From NCBI GenBank assembly GCA_017458865.1, contig JAFSZW010000183.1, forward strand, positions 1 to 5,626: DNA of 5,626 nucleotides, read 5' to 3'. Position 1 is the stretch's first letter. Every line of letters begins with the position of its first letter. The notes under the pieces were generated by a model. The model saw nothing but the letters and a program-made list of their open reading frames with translations. It was not told the origin of the DNA and made no database searches. This document shows positions 4,229 to 5,626 of this stretch, one piece after another. Both the position numbers and the translations under genes were made by a program. Source of the DNA: Clostridia bacterium (GTDB lineage: Bacteria; Bacillota; Clostridia; Christensenellales; Aristaeellaceae).

Positions 4229-5626
4229 TTACGCCTCAGGATCGATCCACTTCATGCTTCTCTGAACCGCCTTATGCCAGCCGGCCAGCTCACGCTCGCG
4301 GTCTGCAGCCTGCATCATCGGTTCAAGTTCCAGATCCATCTTCCAGATCTTTGCAATCTCATCCATATCCTTGTACACACCAACCGCAAGGCCCGCCATA
4401 AGGGCTGCACCAAGTGCTGTCGTTTCAATGACAGCCGGACGAATCACACGGCAGTTCAGGATATCCGCCTGGAACTGCATCAGGAACTGGTTCGCGCTCG
4501 CGCCGCCATCCACACGCAGCTCCGTCGGTATCGCTCCACAATCATGTGCCATGGCAGAGACCAGATCCGCTGACTGGAAAGCAATAGATTCGAGTGCCGC
4601 ACGGACAATGTGTGCGCGTCCCGTGCCGCGTGTCAGGCCGACAATCGTTCCTCTGCTGTACATATCCCAGTACGGTGCGCCAAGACCGGTAAAGGTTGGC
4701 ACCAGATATACGCCGCCATTGTCCTTAATGGATGAGGCAACCGTCTCCGTCTCAGATGCGCGGGAAATGAGATGCATCTCATCCCGCAGCCACTGCACAA
4801 CAGCACCGCCAATGAATACGCTGCCCTCCAGTGCATAGGTGCATTTGCCGCCGATACGCCAGCCAATGGTCGTAATGAGACCGTTCTCACTTTTCGCCGG
4901 CTGATCCCCGGTATTCATCAGCAGGAAGCAGCCTGTGCCGTACGTATTTTTCATCATGCCCTGCCTGAAGCAGCCCTGTCCGAAGAGTGCGCTGTGCTGA
5001 TCGCCGGCAATGGCTGCTACCGGAATCTCGCAGCCGAGAATCGTCGGATCCAGCATGCCAATCACGCCGGAGGAATCCACCACACGGGGGAGAATCGCCT
5101 TCGGGATGTTAAGCGCCTGCAGCATGGTATCATCCCACTCATTCTTGCGGATATCAAAGAGCATGGTCCTGGCTGCATTGGTTGCATCCGTCACATGCGG
5201 CCTGCCCTTGACGATATTCCATGTCAGGTAGGAGTCCACTGTGCCAAAGCAGAGTTCCCCGTTCCTGGCGCGCTCGTGGAGATTCTCATTGTCCAGAATC
5301 CACTTGAGTTTCGTTCCCGAGAAATACGCATCCGGCACAAGACCGGTCACTTCCCGGATATGCGGCTCCAGTCCCTGGTCGCACAGCTGTTTGACGAGAC
5401 CGGCCGTCCTGCGGCACTGCCAGACGATGGCATTGTAGACCGGCATTCCCGTCTTCCTGTCCCACACCAGAGTCGTTTCACGCTGATTGGTAATACCGAT
5501 GGCTGCAATCTGCTCAGGCTGCACGCCGCTCATCCGTACAACTTCTCTGAGCGAATCCAGCTGTGAGTCCAGAATGGCTTTCGGATCGTGCTCAACCCAG
5601 CCCGGTTGCGGGTAGATCTGTTCAAA
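4229..5626 (-). CDS. glpK: Glycerol kinase, 5' end outside the window
   Basis: ATP-dependent glycerol kinase of the FGGY family. It phosphorylates cytoplasmic glycerol to sn-glycerol 3-phosphate for glycolysis or lipid synthesis. The frame is open from the window edge, where it begins FEQIYPQPGWVEHDP, matching E. coli GlpK from about residue 36. Some 35 residues with the DQGTTSSR phosphate motif are therefore missing. The visible 465 residues contain NQRETT (47-52, the Arg-Glu glycerol contacts), AIVWQCRRT, YFSGTK, FGTVD, AGDQHSALFGQ with the substrate Asp-Gln, NTYGTGCF, TGLGAPYW, RVDGGASAN and ALGAA. The end, KWIDPEA then TAA, is family-like. The ATG at 5533 is internal and not the start. 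The segment before AGDQ lacks the histidine that HPr phosphorylates in Enterococcus and Bacillus enzymes, and the FBP loop GGKGGTR of E. coli. No glpF or glpD is visible because upstream sequence is cut off. Confidence 0.97.
   Translation of the reverse strand, partial: FEQIYPQPGWVEHDPKAILDSQLDSLREVVRMSGVQPEQIAAIGITNQRETTLVWDRKTGMPVYNAIVWQCRRTAGLVKQLCDQGLEPHIREVTGLVPDAYFSGTKLKWILDNENLHERARNGELCFGTVDSYLTWNIVKGRPHVTDATNAARTMLFDIRKNEWDDTMLQALNIPKAILPRVVDSSGVIGMLDPTILGCEIPVAAIAGDQHSALFGQGCFRQGMMKNTYGTGCFLLMNTGDQPAKSENGLITTIGWRIGGKCTYALEGSVFIGGAVVQWLRDEMHLISRASETETVASSIKDNGGVYLVPTFTGLGAPYWDMYSRGTIVGLTRGTGRAHIVRAALESIAFQSADLVSAMAHDCGAIPTELRVDGGASANQFLMQFQADILNCRVIRPAVIETTALGAALMAGLAVGVYKDMDEIAKIWKMDLELEPMMQAADRERELAGWHKAVQRSMKWIDPEA

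Noticed and set aside
4772..5566. A 264-codon open frame on the + strand opposite glpK.
   Set aside because: It is antisense to a gene with continuous glycerol kinase motifs, resembles no family I know, and has no convincing ribosome binding site. It looks like a shadow of GC-biased codons.

Overview
The window looks like an ordinary housekeeping stretch of a Bacillota (Firmicutes) chromosome of roughly balanced to slightly GC-rich composition. The reasons are strong AGGAGG-type ribosome binding sites, an RqcH-type NFACT protein with the residues known from the Bacillus subtilis enzyme, and an rdgB-phosphodiesterase pair like ysnA-ysnB of Bacillus. A mid-GC lineage such as the Erysipelotrichia is possible, but the window does not settle the family.

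Layout. Positions 1-125 hold three stem-loops, probably the terminators of a + strand gene that ends at or before the window edge and of the tRNA operon facing it. Positions 128-798 are a tight - strand operon of eight tRNAs. In transcription order they are Arg(TCT), His(GTG), Gln(TTG), Lys(TTT), Leu(TAG), Gly(GCC), Gly(TCC) and Lys(CTT). The operon is driven by a perfect-consensus sigma-70/sigma-A type promoter with an A-tract UP-like element (843-907). Upstream on the same strand is a two-gene operon: rdgB (house-cleaning nucleoside triphosphatase), then a YfcE/YsnB-type metallophosphodiesterase joined to it by an ATGA overlap. It has its own promoter at 2144-2172. Divergent from it, with an extended -10 promoter at 2314-2342, is rqcH (bacterial Rqc2/NFACT, ribosome-associated quality control). 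rqcH converges on glpK (glycerol kinase, - strand, 5' end outside the window), with a 13-bp perfect stem-loop between them.

Functionally the genes are translation supply (tRNAs), translation quality control (RqcH), nucleotide-pool sanitation (RdgB) and glycerol catabolism (GlpK). Apart from the rdgB-phosphodiesterase operon there is no evidence that they form one system. I found no transposon, phage, CRISPR, toxin-antitoxin or defence locus.

The most notable observations are T-arm irregularities in four of the eight tRNAs, two of which also lack an encoded CCA end. Others are an arginine-rich N-terminal extension on the phosphodiesterase that follows the coupled start, and a glycerol kinase that seems to lack the histidine through which HPr activates many Firmicutes glycerol kinases.
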